From Actinoplanes italicus (GTDB taxonomy: Bacteria; Actinomycetota; Actinomycetes; Mycobacteriales; Micromonosporaceae), in NCBI RefSeq assembly GCF_003001815.1, contig NZ_PVMZ01000013.1, positions 124,001-188,000 of the forward strand: a DNA stretch of 64,000 bases. Reading direction: 5' to 3'. Position numbers and translations under genes: made by a program. Every line of letters begins with the position of its first letter. Position 1 is the stretch's first letter. This document shows positions 48,454 to 57,800 of this stretch, piece by piece. The notes beneath the pieces are model-generated. The model made no database searches, had not been told where the DNA came from, and was given only the letters and a program-made list of their open reading frames with translations.

Positions 48454-48855
48454 GTGGCAGAACTGGATGAAGAGACGATTCGATTCGCGCATCGCATGTT
48501 CGACCTGGCGCGCTCCGGCGGCACCGAGGAGCTGATCGTCAACGTCGTTGCGGGCCTGCCGGCCAACCTGACCAACGACAAGGGCGACACGCTGCTGATC
48601 CTGGCGGCCTACCACAACCATGTCGACACCGTGACGGCTCTGCTCGAGCAGGGCGCCGACCCTGACCGGGTCAACGACCGGGGGCAGACCGCTCTGGCCG
48701 CCGGCGTCTTCCGGCAGAACCCGGAGACGGTGAAGTCGCTGCTCGCCGCCGGCGCCGACCCGCACGGCGGCTCGCCGTCGGCGGTGGCCACGGCCGAGTT
48801 CTTCAAGCTCCCCGAGATGGCCGCGCTGCTGACCGACGGTCAACTTAATCGATAG
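48454..48855 (+). CDS. Ankyrin repeat protein
   Basis: 133 residues. About three ankyrin repeats are visible: NDKGDTLLILAAYHNHVDTV, NDRGQTALAAGVFRQNPETV and a capping helix at the end (EFFKLPEMAALL). Ankyrin repeats bind partner proteins. TAGGCT (48442-48447) stands 6 bases before the GTG, a leaderless start. The RAE lies just upstream of this promoter as well, so rifamycin could induce the gene; that is inference. Confidence 0.9.
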   Translation: MAELDEETIRFAHRMFDLARSGGTEELIVNVVAGLPANLTNDKGDTLLILAAYHNHVDTVTALLEQGADPDRVNDRGQTALAAGVFRQNPETVKSLLAAGADPHGGSPSAVATAEFFKLPEMAALLTDGQLNR

Positions 48856-48911
48856 TTATAAATGCATTGGTAGGTTTCCCTTCTACGGCAACCCCGTGAA
48901 GGGAGACACCC

Positions 48912-50408
48912 TTGCTCCGCAGAACAGTCACCGTGACGGCGGCCGTCCTCGCCGCCGTCCTCACCGTCCAGACCGGCTCCCAGGCCGCACCGGCGCCCGG
49001 GAGCCCAGGGGCGGGCGACGTCTACTACCCCGAGTACGGCAACGGCGGATACGACGTCGGGCACTACGACATACGCCTGCGCTACTACCCGGACACCGAC
49101 CGCCTGACCGGCGCCACCACCATCCTGGCCACCGCGACCCAGGACCTCTCCCGCTTCAACCTCGACTTCGCCCTCAAGACCACGTCGGTACGGGTCAACA
49201 ACCGTCCCGCCACGTTCACGAAGCAGAGTGATCACGAGCTGGTCGTCACCCCGGCCCGCCCGATCACCAAGGGCACCCCGATCACCGTCGTCGTCGAGTA
49301 CGACGACATCCCGTCCGCGGTCGTGGCGGCGGGCTTCACCTCGTGGAACCGCACCGACGACGGCGCGCTCGCCGTCAACGAGCCGGAGATCGCCTGGTGG
49401 TGGTACCCGAGCAACGACCACCCCACCGACAAGGCCAGCTTCGACGTCTCGGTCCTCGTGCCCGACGGCGTCGAGGTGATCTCCAACGGCACACCGACCC
49501 GGTGGGCCACGCCCGCGTTCGCGGGCTGGGACCGCTGGTCGTGGCGGCAGGAGAAGCCGCAGGCCACCTACCTGGCGTTCCTGGCGATCGGCCAGTTCGA
49601 CACCTACCAGGACACCTCCGCCGACGGCAGCCCGATCGTCACGGCCTACAACACCCGCCTCGACCCGGTCACCGCCGCGGCGGCCCGCGCCAGCGTGGAA
49701 CGCAGTGACGAGATCACCGACTGGGCCGCCGGGCTGTTCGGGCCGTACCCGTTCGGCGCACGCGGTGGCGTGGTCACCGGCGCCGGAGACCAGGGCTTCG
49801 CCCTCGAGACACAGACCCGGCCGGTGTACGACGGACGCTCGTTCATCCGTGGCTCGAACAACTCACTCGTCGTCCACGAACTCGCGCACCAGTGGTTCGG
49901 CGACTCCGTCGCGCTCGGCCAGTGGAAGGACATCTGGCTCAACGAGGGCTTCGCGACGTACGCCCAGTGGCTCTGGTCCGAGGACCAGAACGAGGGGACG
50001 GCCGCCGAGATCGCCCGGTACGTCTACTCCGAGGTCCACCCCGCCGACGACCCGTTCTGGCAGGTGCTGCCGGGCGACCCCGGCGCGGACCGCCTGTTCG
50101 ACAGCGCCGTCTACGACAGGGGCGCGCTGACCGTGCACCACCTGCGCGAGCTCGTCGGTGACGAGAAGTTCTTCGCGATCCTGCGCGCCTGGACCGAGAA
50201 GAACGAACACGGCGACGGTACGACCCCCGAGTTCCAGGCCCTCGCCGAGCAGATCTCCGGCCAGGACCTGGACGCGTTCCTGCAGACCTGGCTCTACACC
50301 CCCGGCCGCCCGGAACTCGGCCCGTCCACCCTGGCTCCCGCTTTCGTTCCCACCCGGCCGAAGTCGTGGCCGAAGATCGTCGCCGCGCACGAGGCCGCCC
50401 ACCCCTGA
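48912..50408 (+). CDS. Secreted M1-family metallopeptidase
   Basis: 498 residues from TTG 48912, behind GAAGGGAG. Residues 1-26 are a Sec signal (VTVTAAVLAAVLTVQTGSQAA). The M1 fold starts with YDVGHYDIRLRYYPDTDRLT and has the zinc site VVHELAHQWFGDSV (HExxH) plus WLNEGFATYAQW (third ligand Glu, 18 residues on). The GAMEN exopeptidase motif is altered: GDQGFALETQTRP is seen where it is expected. At about 500 residues it lacks the C-terminal domains of full aminopeptidase N. It is probably an extracellular aminopeptidase. Confidence 0.92.
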   Translation: MLRRTVTVTAAVLAAVLTVQTGSQAAPAPGSPGAGDVYYPEYGNGGYDVGHYDIRLRYYPDTDRLTGATTILATATQDLSRFNLDFALKTTSVRVNNRPATFTKQSDHELVVTPARPITKGTPITVVVEYDDIPSAVVAAGFTSWNRTDDGALAVNEPEIAWWWYPSNDHPTDKASFDVSVLVPDGVEVISNGTPTRWATPAFAGWDRWSWRQEKPQATYLAFLAIGQFDTYQDTSADGSPIVTAYNTRLDPVTAAAARASVERSDEITDWAAGLFGPYPFGARGGVVTGAGDQGFALETQTRPVYDGRSFIRGSNNSLVVHELAHQWFGDSVALGQWKDIWLNEGFATYAQWLWSEDQNEGTAAEIARYVYSEVHPADDPFWQVLPGDPGADRLFDSAVYDRGALTVHHLRELVGDEKFFAILRAWTEKNEHGDGTTPEFQALAEQISGQDLDAFLQTWLYTPGRPELGPSTLAPAFVPTRPKSWPKIVAAHEAAHP

Positions 50409-50459
50409 CAGTGCCGATGCCGTCCACCGCACGGGTCGCGGTGGACGGCATCCCCCCGA

Positions 50460-51665
50460 TCAGCAGCCGGCCGGCTCCTGCACGTCCTCCGGCAGCGCCC
50501 CGGCGGTGTCCGGCGGCACGTCGTCGGTCCACCGGGTCCGCAGCACGGCCTCGTAGTCGAAGACCGCGCCCGCCGGAACCCAGGACAGGTAGTCGGCCGG
50601 GCGCAGCACCCGCGTCTCCCACGCCAGCGGAACGCCCGACTCCGGGTCGAAGATCAGTCGGACCTCACGTGCGCCACCGGTGTCGGCCTGCCGTACGCCC
50701 GGCTCGTCCTCGTTCGTGACCAGGGTGACCGCGTTGCCGGGCCGGCCCTTCGGATCGGTCACCGGCCCGAGGTCACGCAGGCCGGGCAGCACGGCCAGTA
50801 GACGGTAGGCCGCCGCCCGGACCTCCGGCGTGCCGGGCGCCTGGTAGAGCAGGTTGAGCATCGAGGAGAAGATGCCCTTCGACAGCTCGGCTGCCGTCAG
50901 ATCCGGGTTCCCGCGACGCAGCGAGTCGACCAGCCACGCCTCCAGGCGTACCGGATCCGTCGGCAGATCCCGCACCTGCGCCGCGGTGATGTAGCCCCCG
51001 CCGATCGAGAACGTGCTGGCCCCCGGCTTGCTGATCACCGTGCGCGTCGCACCGGCCCCGGCCGGATAGCTGCCGCTGTCGGGGCACGCCTCGTCCTTCG
51101 GCCAGCTCGCCGGTGAACCGGCCCGCTTCCATGCGGCCCGATCGGCGTCCGAGGCGGGCGCGGCACCCACCCAGCGGAAATAGTGCACGGCCCGGTCGTC
51201 ACGGCGGACCGTGTGCCAGACCGTCTCCTCGGTGCGGCCCATGATCGCGTACCGGTTGCCGTCCCGGCCCACCTCGAGCAGTGTTCCCGACTCGACCTCG
51301 GAGACCCAGTACCGGCCGCCGGCGGTGCTGTCGCCCATCGTCCGGTCGGCGGCCGCCAGCAGCAGGTTCCGCAGTTTCTGCGGCGGGCGCGGCCCGGCGT
51401 CGGCCAGGTCGACATCGGGGCGGACCGGGTCGTCCGGCCGTCCCCACGACGAGGTCAGCACCACGACCAGCGCGAGGGCGGCCGCCATCGCCGGGACCAG
51501 GCCCCAGCGGAACGCCCGGATCCGGCGTCGCGGCACGGTGACGGCCGGTGCGGCGGCCGGTGCGGCGTCCATCAGGTCGAACAGCCGCTGCCGGGCGGCG
51601 GCCGTGGTCTCGGCGGTCGGCGGCGTCACCGGCCGCGCGGTGGCCAGCAGGTCGAGTTCATCCAT
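50460..51665 (-). CDS. CU044_5270-type membrane-anchored protein, sigma-factor partner
   Basis: 401 residues from ATG 51665, overlapping the ECF gene by 8 bases. A cytoplasmic stretch (MDELDLLATARPVTPPTAET) is followed by a span near residue 60 (GLVPAMAAALALVVVLTSS) and a long external domain with GRYWVSEVESGTLLEVGR, DPVRLEAWLVDSLRRG and PGLRDLGPVTDPKGRPG. The whole order fits a large actinomycete family named after CU044_5270. Members routinely accompany ECF sigma genes, so an anti-sigma or sensor role is likely but unproven. Confidence 0.87.
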   Translation of the reverse strand: MDELDLLATARPVTPPTAETTAAARQRLFDLMDAAPAAAPAVTVPRRRIRAFRWGLVPAMAAALALVVVLTSSWGRPDDPVRPDVDLADAGPRPPQKLRNLLLAAADRTMGDSTAGGRYWVSEVESGTLLEVGRDGNRYAIMGRTEETVWHTVRRDDRAVHYFRWVGAAPASDADRAAWKRAGSPASWPKDEACPDSGSYPAGAGATRTVISKPGASTFSIGGGYITAAQVRDLPTDPVRLEAWLVDSLRRGNPDLTAAELSKGIFSSMLNLLYQAPGTPEVRAAAYRLLAVLPGLRDLGPVTDPKGRPGNAVTLVTNEDEPGVRQADTGGAREVRLIFDPESGVPLAWETRVLRPADYLSWVPAGAVFDYEAVLRTRWTDDVPPDTAGALPEDVQEPAGC

Positions 51666-52257
51666 GGCGGGCTGTCCTCTCGGTCGGTCGGGTCGGGTCG
51701 ACGTCGTCCAATGCGGCGCGGATCTTGCGGCGGGCACGGTGCACGCGAGAGCCGACCGTCCCCACCGGCACACCGAGGGCGGCCGCGGTCTCCTCATGCG
51801 ACAGTTCGCCCCACACCACCAGCAGCAGGGCGTCCCGGTCCCGCGCCGACAGGCCGGCGAGCGCGGCGACGATGCGGTTCCGGGCGGCGGCCGCCGCCAC
51901 CCGGTCGGTGGTCTGCTCCTCGTGCATCGGATCGGCGGCCGGGTGGGCCGCGGCCCGTGCGTACGCCAGATAGCCCTGCGCCTCGTCCCGCCGCCGCGCC
52001 CGGATCAGGTTGGTGGCGATCCCGTACAGCCAGGCCCGGACGGACCCCCGGCCCGGATCGAACCGGTCCCGCTGCCGGAACGCGATCAGGAACGTCTCGG
52101 CCGCCACGTCGTCGCCGCCCGGCCCGTCCAGCCGCCGGGAGGCGTACCCGTGCAGGCCCGTGAAGTAGCGCTCGAACAGCTCGGCGAAGCAGTCCGGCTC
52201 ACCCCGTGATCGCAGCAGCACCGCGACGTCGTCCTCGCTGGTCTCAAGTCCACCCAT
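51658..52257 (-). CDS. ECF RNA polymerase sigma factor
   Basis: 199 residues. Region 2 is FAELFERYFTGLHGYASRRL to AWLYGIATNLIRARRRDE with FRQRDRFDPGRGSVRAW; region 4 runs LSARDRDALLLVVWGELSHE to GTVGSRVHRARRKIRAAL. The family directs RNA polymerase to a small stress regulon, commonly its own operon. It is translationally coupled to the CU044_5270-type membrane protein, the presumed regulator. It is divergent from the SplB-like gene across an 80-base gap. Confidence 0.94.
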   Translation of the reverse strand: MGGLETSEDDVAVLLRSRGEPDCFAELFERYFTGLHGYASRRLDGPGGDDVAAETFLIAFRQRDRFDPGRGSVRAWLYGIATNLIRARRRDEAQGYLAYARAAAHPAADPMHEEQTTDRVAAAAARNRIVAALAGLSARDRDALLLVVWGELSHEETAAALGVPVGTVGSRVHRARRKIRAALDDVDPTRPTERTARHG

Positions 52258-52337
52258 CGTTACCTCTCGTAGCGCGTCGTCCTTCCTGATTGACGAAACC
52301 CGATGTTGATCTTCACGTTCGGGGGTAACCAGCGGGT

Positions 52338-53510
52338 ATGACCGACCTCGACCGGCCGCTCGCCCAGGATGCCCCTGCCGCTCCGCACAGCGCCAGTGGT
52401 GAGCTCGTGGCCACGTCCGGCCTGAGCGGGGTGGCGCCGCCCGCCCGGCCCGGTCGCCGCTGGACGCCGCGACGGGTGGTGGCGACCCCGCCGGCGTACG
52501 ACCATCCGCACGGCCGCCGGATCATGGCGCTCGTCGAGGACCAGGGCATCGAGGTGGAGCGGCTGCGCTCCGCACGGCTGACCGGCGTCCGCGGGGAGAA
52601 CGACCGCGAGACGTACGCCCGCGCCAAGAGCACGATGGCGATCGTGGTGAGCCCGCCGTCGCGCCGGCGTCTGCAGCCGATCGCACCGAGCGCGGACTGG
52701 CGGTTCGACCTCGCGGAGGGCTGCCCGGCGCACTGCCAGTACTGCTACCTGGCAGGATCGCTGTCCGGGCCGCCGGTCACCCGTGTCTACGCCGACCTGG
52801 ACGACATCCTCGACGGGCTCGCCGCGTACGCCGGACAGGGCACCGTCACCAGCCGCCGCCCGGCCAGGCGCGACGAGGGCACCACGTTCGAGGCCTCCTG
52901 CTACACCGACCCGCTCGCGCTGGAACACCTGACCGGTGGCTGGCGGCGGGCGGTGGAGCACTTCGGCGCCTGGGACGCGCCGGTGCAGCTGCGCTGGACG
53001 ACCAAGTTCGACGACGTGGACACCTTTGTCGGCCTTGCGCACCGCGGCCGTACCCGGGTGCGGTTCAGCGTCAACTGCCTGCCGGTGACGACCCGGTTCG
53101 AAGGGGGAACGAGCCGCCTGGCGGACCGGCTGGCCGCGTTGCGTCGTCTCGCGCTCGACGGCTACCCGGTCGGACTCACGATCGCTCCGATCATGCCGAT
53201 CGACGACTGGCGCGCTTCCTACGGCGCGCTGCTGGACGACGTGGCGGCGGCCGTCGACGGGGTGCCCGGCCTCGACCTGACCGCTGAACTGATCACCCAC
53301 CGGTTCACGCCCGGCAGCAGGGACGTGCTGCTGGGCTGGTATCCGCGTACCCGGCTGGAGATGGACGAGGAGGTCAGGTCACGCAAGCACGGCAAGTTCG
53401 GTGCGGTGAAGTACGTCTACCCGGCGCCGGTGATGGCCGACCTGCGCGGCTGGTTCGAGACCGAGATCAGCCGCCGGCTGCCTGCCTGCCGCATCCTCTA
53501 CTGGACGTGA
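52338..53510 (+). CDS. SplB-like radical SAM protein (spore photoproduct lyase-related)
   Basis: 390 residues. The radical SAM cluster motif is CPAHCQYCYL (CxxxCxxC) near residue 135, preceded by ADWRFDLAEG. FEASCYTDPLALEHLTGGW, LRWTTKFDDVDTF and RVRFSVNC follow, as in spore photoproduct lyases. The C-terminus has KYVYPAPVMADLRGWFETEI, also found in SplB. The first 60 residues are a disordered extension. Actinomycetes carry such proteins without Bacillus-type endospores, so the lesion repaired or substrate is unsettled. A conserved cysteine for hydrogen transfer is not certain. Confidence 0.88.
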   Translation: MTDLDRPLAQDAPAAPHSASGELVATSGLSGVAPPARPGRRWTPRRVVATPPAYDHPHGRRIMALVEDQGIEVERLRSARLTGVRGENDRETYARAKSTMAIVVSPPSRRRLQPIAPSADWRFDLAEGCPAHCQYCYLAGSLSGPPVTRVYADLDDILDGLAAYAGQGTVTSRRPARRDEGTTFEASCYTDPLALEHLTGGWRRAVEHFGAWDAPVQLRWTTKFDDVDTFVGLAHRGRTRVRFSVNCLPVTTRFEGGTSRLADRLAALRRLALDGYPVGLTIAPIMPIDDWRASYGALLDDVAAAVDGVPGLDLTAELITHRFTPGSRDVLLGWYPRTRLEMDEEVRSRKHGKFGAVKYVYPAPVMADLRGWFETEISRRLPACRILYWT

Positions 53511-53664
53511 CCGCCCGCCCGCCCTCTCCTGCCGCTTCGCGCCCATCGCCGCGCGTTTCCGTCGATCTTGTGAGTTTTGGGTGGTGGGGGCGGCGAAAGG
53601 TCACTAGATCGCGGCGTTAGGTGCACATCCCATTGCTCGATGATCAACATGGGCGCTTCTGGGA

Positions 53665-53725
53665 CTCCGGCTCTGGGATATGGCTGCACTCTGGCGCGGG
53701 AAGCAGCCATATCCCAGAGCCGGAG
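53665..53725. repeat. Perfect 23-bp inverted repeat
   Basis: The arm at 53665-53687 is the exact reverse complement of that at 53703-53725, with a 15-base loop. It contains CTCTGGGATATGGCTGC. It lies between the ends of the SplB-like gene and the truncated oxidoreductase. It can terminate both transcripts, but it is longer and more perfect than other hairpins here. The rest of 53511-53803 shows no gene. Confidence 0.75.
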
Positions 53726-53803
53726 GAATCGAGGGGCCGCCGGAAGAGGCCAGCCGTGGGTTACGGCTGATACGGCCGGGGCACAGCGACGACGGCGGCG
53801 ACC

Positions 53804-53989
53804 TCAGCGGTGTGATGGCGGGTGCGGCGGGTGCCGTGACGGCAGGGGTGGTGGCGGGTGTGGGTGGCGGCCGGTGCGCCGGCCGACGGTGTTCAGGACC
53901 AGCACCTCCATGCCCATGATGGTGCCCCTGCCGTCGCGGACCTTGCGGGCGTTCACGGCGCGCTGCATCCAGCGGGAGAAGGCTGCCAT
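53804..53989 (-). pseudogene. Truncated deazaflavin-dependent (Ddn-type) oxidoreductase
   Basis: From ATG 53989, behind GAGGAG, the first 37 residues (AFSRWMQRAVNARKVRDGRG, TIMGMEVLVLNTVGRRTGR) match the start of F420-dependent nitroreductase-family proteins, which bind deazaflavin. After GRRTGR the product becomes His/Pro/Arg-only and stops at residue 61, while the family needs about 130 residues. A deletion has removed the cofactor-binding half; the 23-bp hairpin begins about 80 bases further on. It follows the AbM-like gene at 10 bases, so it was once the last gene of that operon. Confidence 0.65.
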
Positions 53990-53999
53990 CGTGGGCTCC

Positions 54000-54290
54000 T
54001 CAGCGCTGGTCGACGACAAGGCCGTTGCGGGCCGTCCCGTCCCTGGTCAGGGCCATGGTGAGCGGGGCCTCCGGGAAGGTGGCGATGGCGGCGAGGGCCG
54101 CCTGCAGCTCGGCGGCGCTCGCCCAGTGCCAGGTGTCGGTGTACGTGTCGTCGTCGAGCCGGACCAGAACGGTCCTCGTGAGGCCGGGGTGGGTCTCACG
54201 GACCGTGCCGATCAGCGAGGCGCGCCTGGCCAGGAACTCTTCAAGATCGACGGGATCGATGCCGTACGTGTGCGCGCGAACCACGGTCAT
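54000..54290 (-). CDS. Small ABM-like (dimeric alpha-beta barrel) protein
   Basis: 96 residues from ATG 54290, 5 bases after the carboxymuconolactone decarboxylase-like gene. EEFLARRASLIGTVRETHPG, LTRTVLVRLDDDTYTDTWHW and LQAALAAIATFPEAPL fit the strand-helix layout of antibiotic-biosynthesis-monooxygenase-like ferredoxin folds. No active-site residues can be named with confidence. The order AhpD-like, ABM-like, Ddn-like suggests a small redox or detoxification operon. Confidence 0.7.
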   Translation of the reverse strand: MTVVRAHTYGIDPVDLEEFLARRASLIGTVRETHPGLTRTVLVRLDDDTYTDTWHWASAAELQAALAAIATFPEAPLTMALTRDGTARNGLVVDQR

Positions 54291-54295
54291 CGGGC

Positions 54296-54745
54296 TCACC
54301 ACGCCCCGGCGGTCTGGCGGATGGGGGCGTTGAGCCGGTTGAACAGGTTCGTCACCGCGACCCACAGCAGGATCGAGGCCAGCTGCTCCTCGGTGAAGTG
54401 GTCGGCGGCCGCGTCCCACACGTCGTCGGGGACGGCGTCGGTGCGGTCGGCGAGCCGGGTCACCGACTCGGCCAGAGCGAGCGCGGCCCGCTCCTCGTCG
54501 GTGTAGTACGGCGTCTCCCGCCACGCCGGCACCAGGCCGATCCGCTCGTCGCTGACGCCGGCCTTGCGCAGGCTCTTCACGCCGCCGTCGACGCAGGGGC
54601 TGCAGCTGTTGATCTGGCTGACCCGCAGGTGCACCAGGTCCATCAGCTCCTGGTCGACGTCCTGCGAGCGGGCGGCCTTGGCCAGCTCCTGGATCGGCTG
54701 CATCGCGGCCGGGACCAGCATCGCCGGGTTCTTCATGCGTGCCAT
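54296..54745 (-). CDS. Carboxymuconolactone decarboxylase family / AhpD-like alkylhydroperoxidase
   Basis: ATG 54745 has GAGGAG 8 bases before (149 residues). The core DLVHLRVSQINSCSPCVDGG holds the CxxC redox pair of AhpD-like peroxidases, followed by SLRKAGVSDERIGLVPAW and YYTDEERAALALAESVTRL. AhpD reduces peroxides through this cysteine pair with help of a lipoyl or thioredoxin partner. It is divergent from the SARP-STAND regulator (94-base gap containing repeated GTGCATC/GATGCATC words), which may control it. Confidence 0.92.
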   Translation of the reverse strand: MARMKNPAMLVPAAMQPIQELAKAARSQDVDQELMDLVHLRVSQINSCSPCVDGGVKSLRKAGVSDERIGLVPAWRETPYYTDEERAALALAESVTRLADRTDAVPDDVWDAAADHFTEEQLASILLWVAVTNLFNRLNAPIRQTAGAW

Positions 54746-54839
54746 GTCGTACTCCTCGGGTTCGTTCGTGTTCCTGTGCCACGAAAGATGTCGGACCCCG
54801 TTGATAGATTCGCGATGCATCGGCGATGGGAGGTGCATC

Positions 54840-57800
54840 GTGGTTTCCCGGTTCCTGCTCCTGGGCCCTGTCCAGGTCATGGATTGCGACGGCATCGCCC
54901 CGCGGCACCGGGCCGTGCTGGCCTATCTGCTGCTGCACGCCGGCCGGGTGATCCCGATGGAGCGGCTGATCGACGCCATGTGGGGTTACGAGCAGCCCGA
55001 CACGGCCCGGTCACAGATCCACGCGGCGATCACGGCGCTGCGCCGGGCCGGGGTGCGCGACGTGTTGCAGACCCGGCCGGGCGGCTACCTGGCCGACGCC
55101 CGCACCGACGTGCACGAGTTCGACGACCTCGTCGCGGCCGGCCGGCTCCGTGAGGCGCTCGACCTGTGGCGCGGTGAGGCGCTGGCCGACGTGCACGCCC
55201 ACTACGCGACCGGTGCCCGCGCGCTGCTCGACGATCGCCGCCTTGCCGCGGTCGAGCAGCTGATGGAGCAGGCGCTGGCGGCGGGGGAGCACGCCAAGGT
55301 CCTCGACGAGCTGGCCGCGCACGTGGCGGCGCATCCGCTGCGGGAGCGGCTCGCCGGGCAGCTGGTGCTGGCCCTGCACCGGTCGGGGCGGCAGGCCGAC
55401 GCGCTGGCCGCGGCCCGCTCCTACCGGTCGGTGCTCGCCGACGAGCAGGGTCTGGATCCTGGGCCGGCCTTCATCGAGGTGGAGCGGTCGGTGCTGTCCG
55501 GTGCGCCGCCGGGGCGTGGCCGCAGCTTCCTGCCCTACGACGTCCCCGACTTCGCGGGCCGTGCCGAGGAGCTGTCACGCCTGGTGGCCGACGGCGGCAG
55601 CAACGTCATCACGATCGACGGGATGGCCGGGGTCGGCAAGACGACCCTCGCGGTTCACGCCGCCCACCGGCTCGCCGGGCGTTTCCCGGACGGGCGGTTC
55701 TTCGTCGACCTGACCGGGCAGGATCCGGCAGCGGCCCTCGAGACGCTGCTGCGACAGGCGGAGATCAACGACATTCCGCCTACTCTCGCTGACCGCTCCG
55801 CGCTGTGGCGTGCCGAGCTGGCCGCGCGCCGGGCGGTCGTGGTGCTCGACAACGCCGCAGACGGGGCTCAGGTGCGGCCGCTGCTGCCCGGCGCCACCGA
55901 GAGCCTGCTGCTGATCACCAGCCGGCGTCGGCTCGTCGACCTCGACGGCGCACGGGCGCTGTCGATGGACGTGCTGCCCGCCGGCGACGCGGCCGCGCTG
56001 TTCGGCGGCATCGTGGGGGAGCGGGCCGCCGCCGAGCCCGACGCGGTCCGTGACGTGCTGGAGCTGTGCGGACGCCTTCCACTGGCCCTGCGCCTGGCCG
56101 CGGCCCGCCTGCAGCACCGCCCCCGCTGGAGCGTGTCCTACCTGGCCGGGCGCCTGCGACTGGCCGACCTCGCGACACCCGAACGCAGTGTGGCCGCCGC
56201 GTTCACCGTCTCCTACGAGCAGCTGGAGCCGGCCGAGCAGCGCATGTTCCGGCTCCTCGGGCCGGCGCCGGGCCGCGACATCGAGCCGCACGCCGCGGCG
56301 GCGCTCGCCGACGTGCCCGTCCAGGACGCCGAGGACCTGCTGGAGAGCCTGCTCGACGCGCACATGCTGATCCAGCGCGAGCCTGGCCGATACACGATGC
56401 ACGACCTGCTGCGCGAGCACACCCGAACCCTGGACGGTCAGGCCGGCCTGGGCGGTGGGGGCCGCGAGACCGGTGGGGGCGGCGAGACCGGTGGGGGCGC
56501 TGCGGTCATGCGGCTCCTCGTGCACTACCTGCATCGGTCGCGGTCGGCCGTGCGGCAGCTCTATCCGGACAACATCGGCGACCGGCCGGGTCTGCCACCG
56601 GAGCTCACCCCCATCGTTCCGGTCGCCGGGCCGGACGAGGCGATCGACTGGCTCGACGCCGAACGCGGCAACATCATCGCCACCGTGGTGCACGGTCCAC
56701 GGGTCTGCGTCGGGCATCTGGCGCACGCCCTACGGCCGTACCTCGACCGGCAGGCCCACCACGACGACGCCGTCACCCTGCACACCGTCGCCCTCCAGCG
56801 CAGCCGTGCCAACGGCGATCCGGACGTGGCCGGCCGGGCTCTGGCCGACCTGGCCTGGACGCACTGGCGGCGCGGCGACTACGAGCAGGCCGCCTCGTTC
56901 GCGGAGCAGGCGCTCGACGTGACCGACGACGAGTTCCCACGTTCCCTCGCCATGCACACGCTCGGTGACGTGGCCTGGCAGCTCCGGGACACCGGACGCG
57001 CCGAGACCTGCCTGAAGGAGGCACTCGACCTGGCCCGGGTCGCCGGTGACCGGGCGCGGGAGGGTTTCGTGCTCGGAGATCTCGGCATGATCCTGGATCG
57101 GGCCGGGCGGCACGACGAGGCCCGCCGACACCTCGACCTGGCACTCGCCCTGCACCGCAAGGACGGCAACCCGCTCGGAGAGGCACGGGTCCTCAACCAG
57201 GTCGGGCTGCTGTTGCGGCACCAGGGCCGGCCGTTTGAAGCGGGGGACCGCCACCGGCGGGCGGCGGAGGTGTATCGGGCCATGGGCAACCGCAGCGACC
57301 TCGCGGCGGCGCACAACGGGCTCGGCGAGGCGTTGCTCGCCTCAAGCACGCAGGCCGGGCCGGCCGCCGAGCACGAGATGACGCTCCGGGCGTGGCACGA
57401 GAAGGGGCACGAGCAGGGAAGGGGAAAGGGGCGCGAGCAGGAGAGCGAGCAGGGGCACGAGCAGGAAAAGGGAAAGGGCCGCGAGCAGGAGGGCGAGCAG
57501 GGGCACGAGCAGCAAAGGGGTAGGGAAAGCGAGAACGGGCTCGTCGGCAGGGCCGCCGCCGAGCATGAGACGGCGCTCAACCTGGCGGTGTCCGCGGGCA
57601 ACCGGCCGGAGGAGGCTCGGGCCCGACACGGGCTGGCCGGAGTTCACCTTCACCGGGCGGAGTGGGAGCAAGCCGCGTGGCAGGCCGAGTCCGCGCGGCT
57701 GCTGTACACCGCGCTCGGCGTTCCCGAAGCCGCCGACGCCCAGCTGCTGGAGCTGCTCGCGCGAGCGGAGCGACCACCGGGCGATCCGCCGCTGCGGGGT

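Noticed and set aside
45868-48843. Longer (991-codon) rph frame starting at 48843
   Set aside because: The extra N-terminus overlaps the ankyrin gene and RAE and lacks homology; ATG 48276 with GAAGGA gives the normal family start.
48840-49421. Minus-strand frame across the M1 peptidase start
   Set aside because: Shadow of the peptidase; no motif and no ribosome site.
53665-53725. Insertion-sequence end pair
   Set aside because: Only a 15-base loop separates the arms and no transposase or target duplication exists; a hairpin is the simpler reading.
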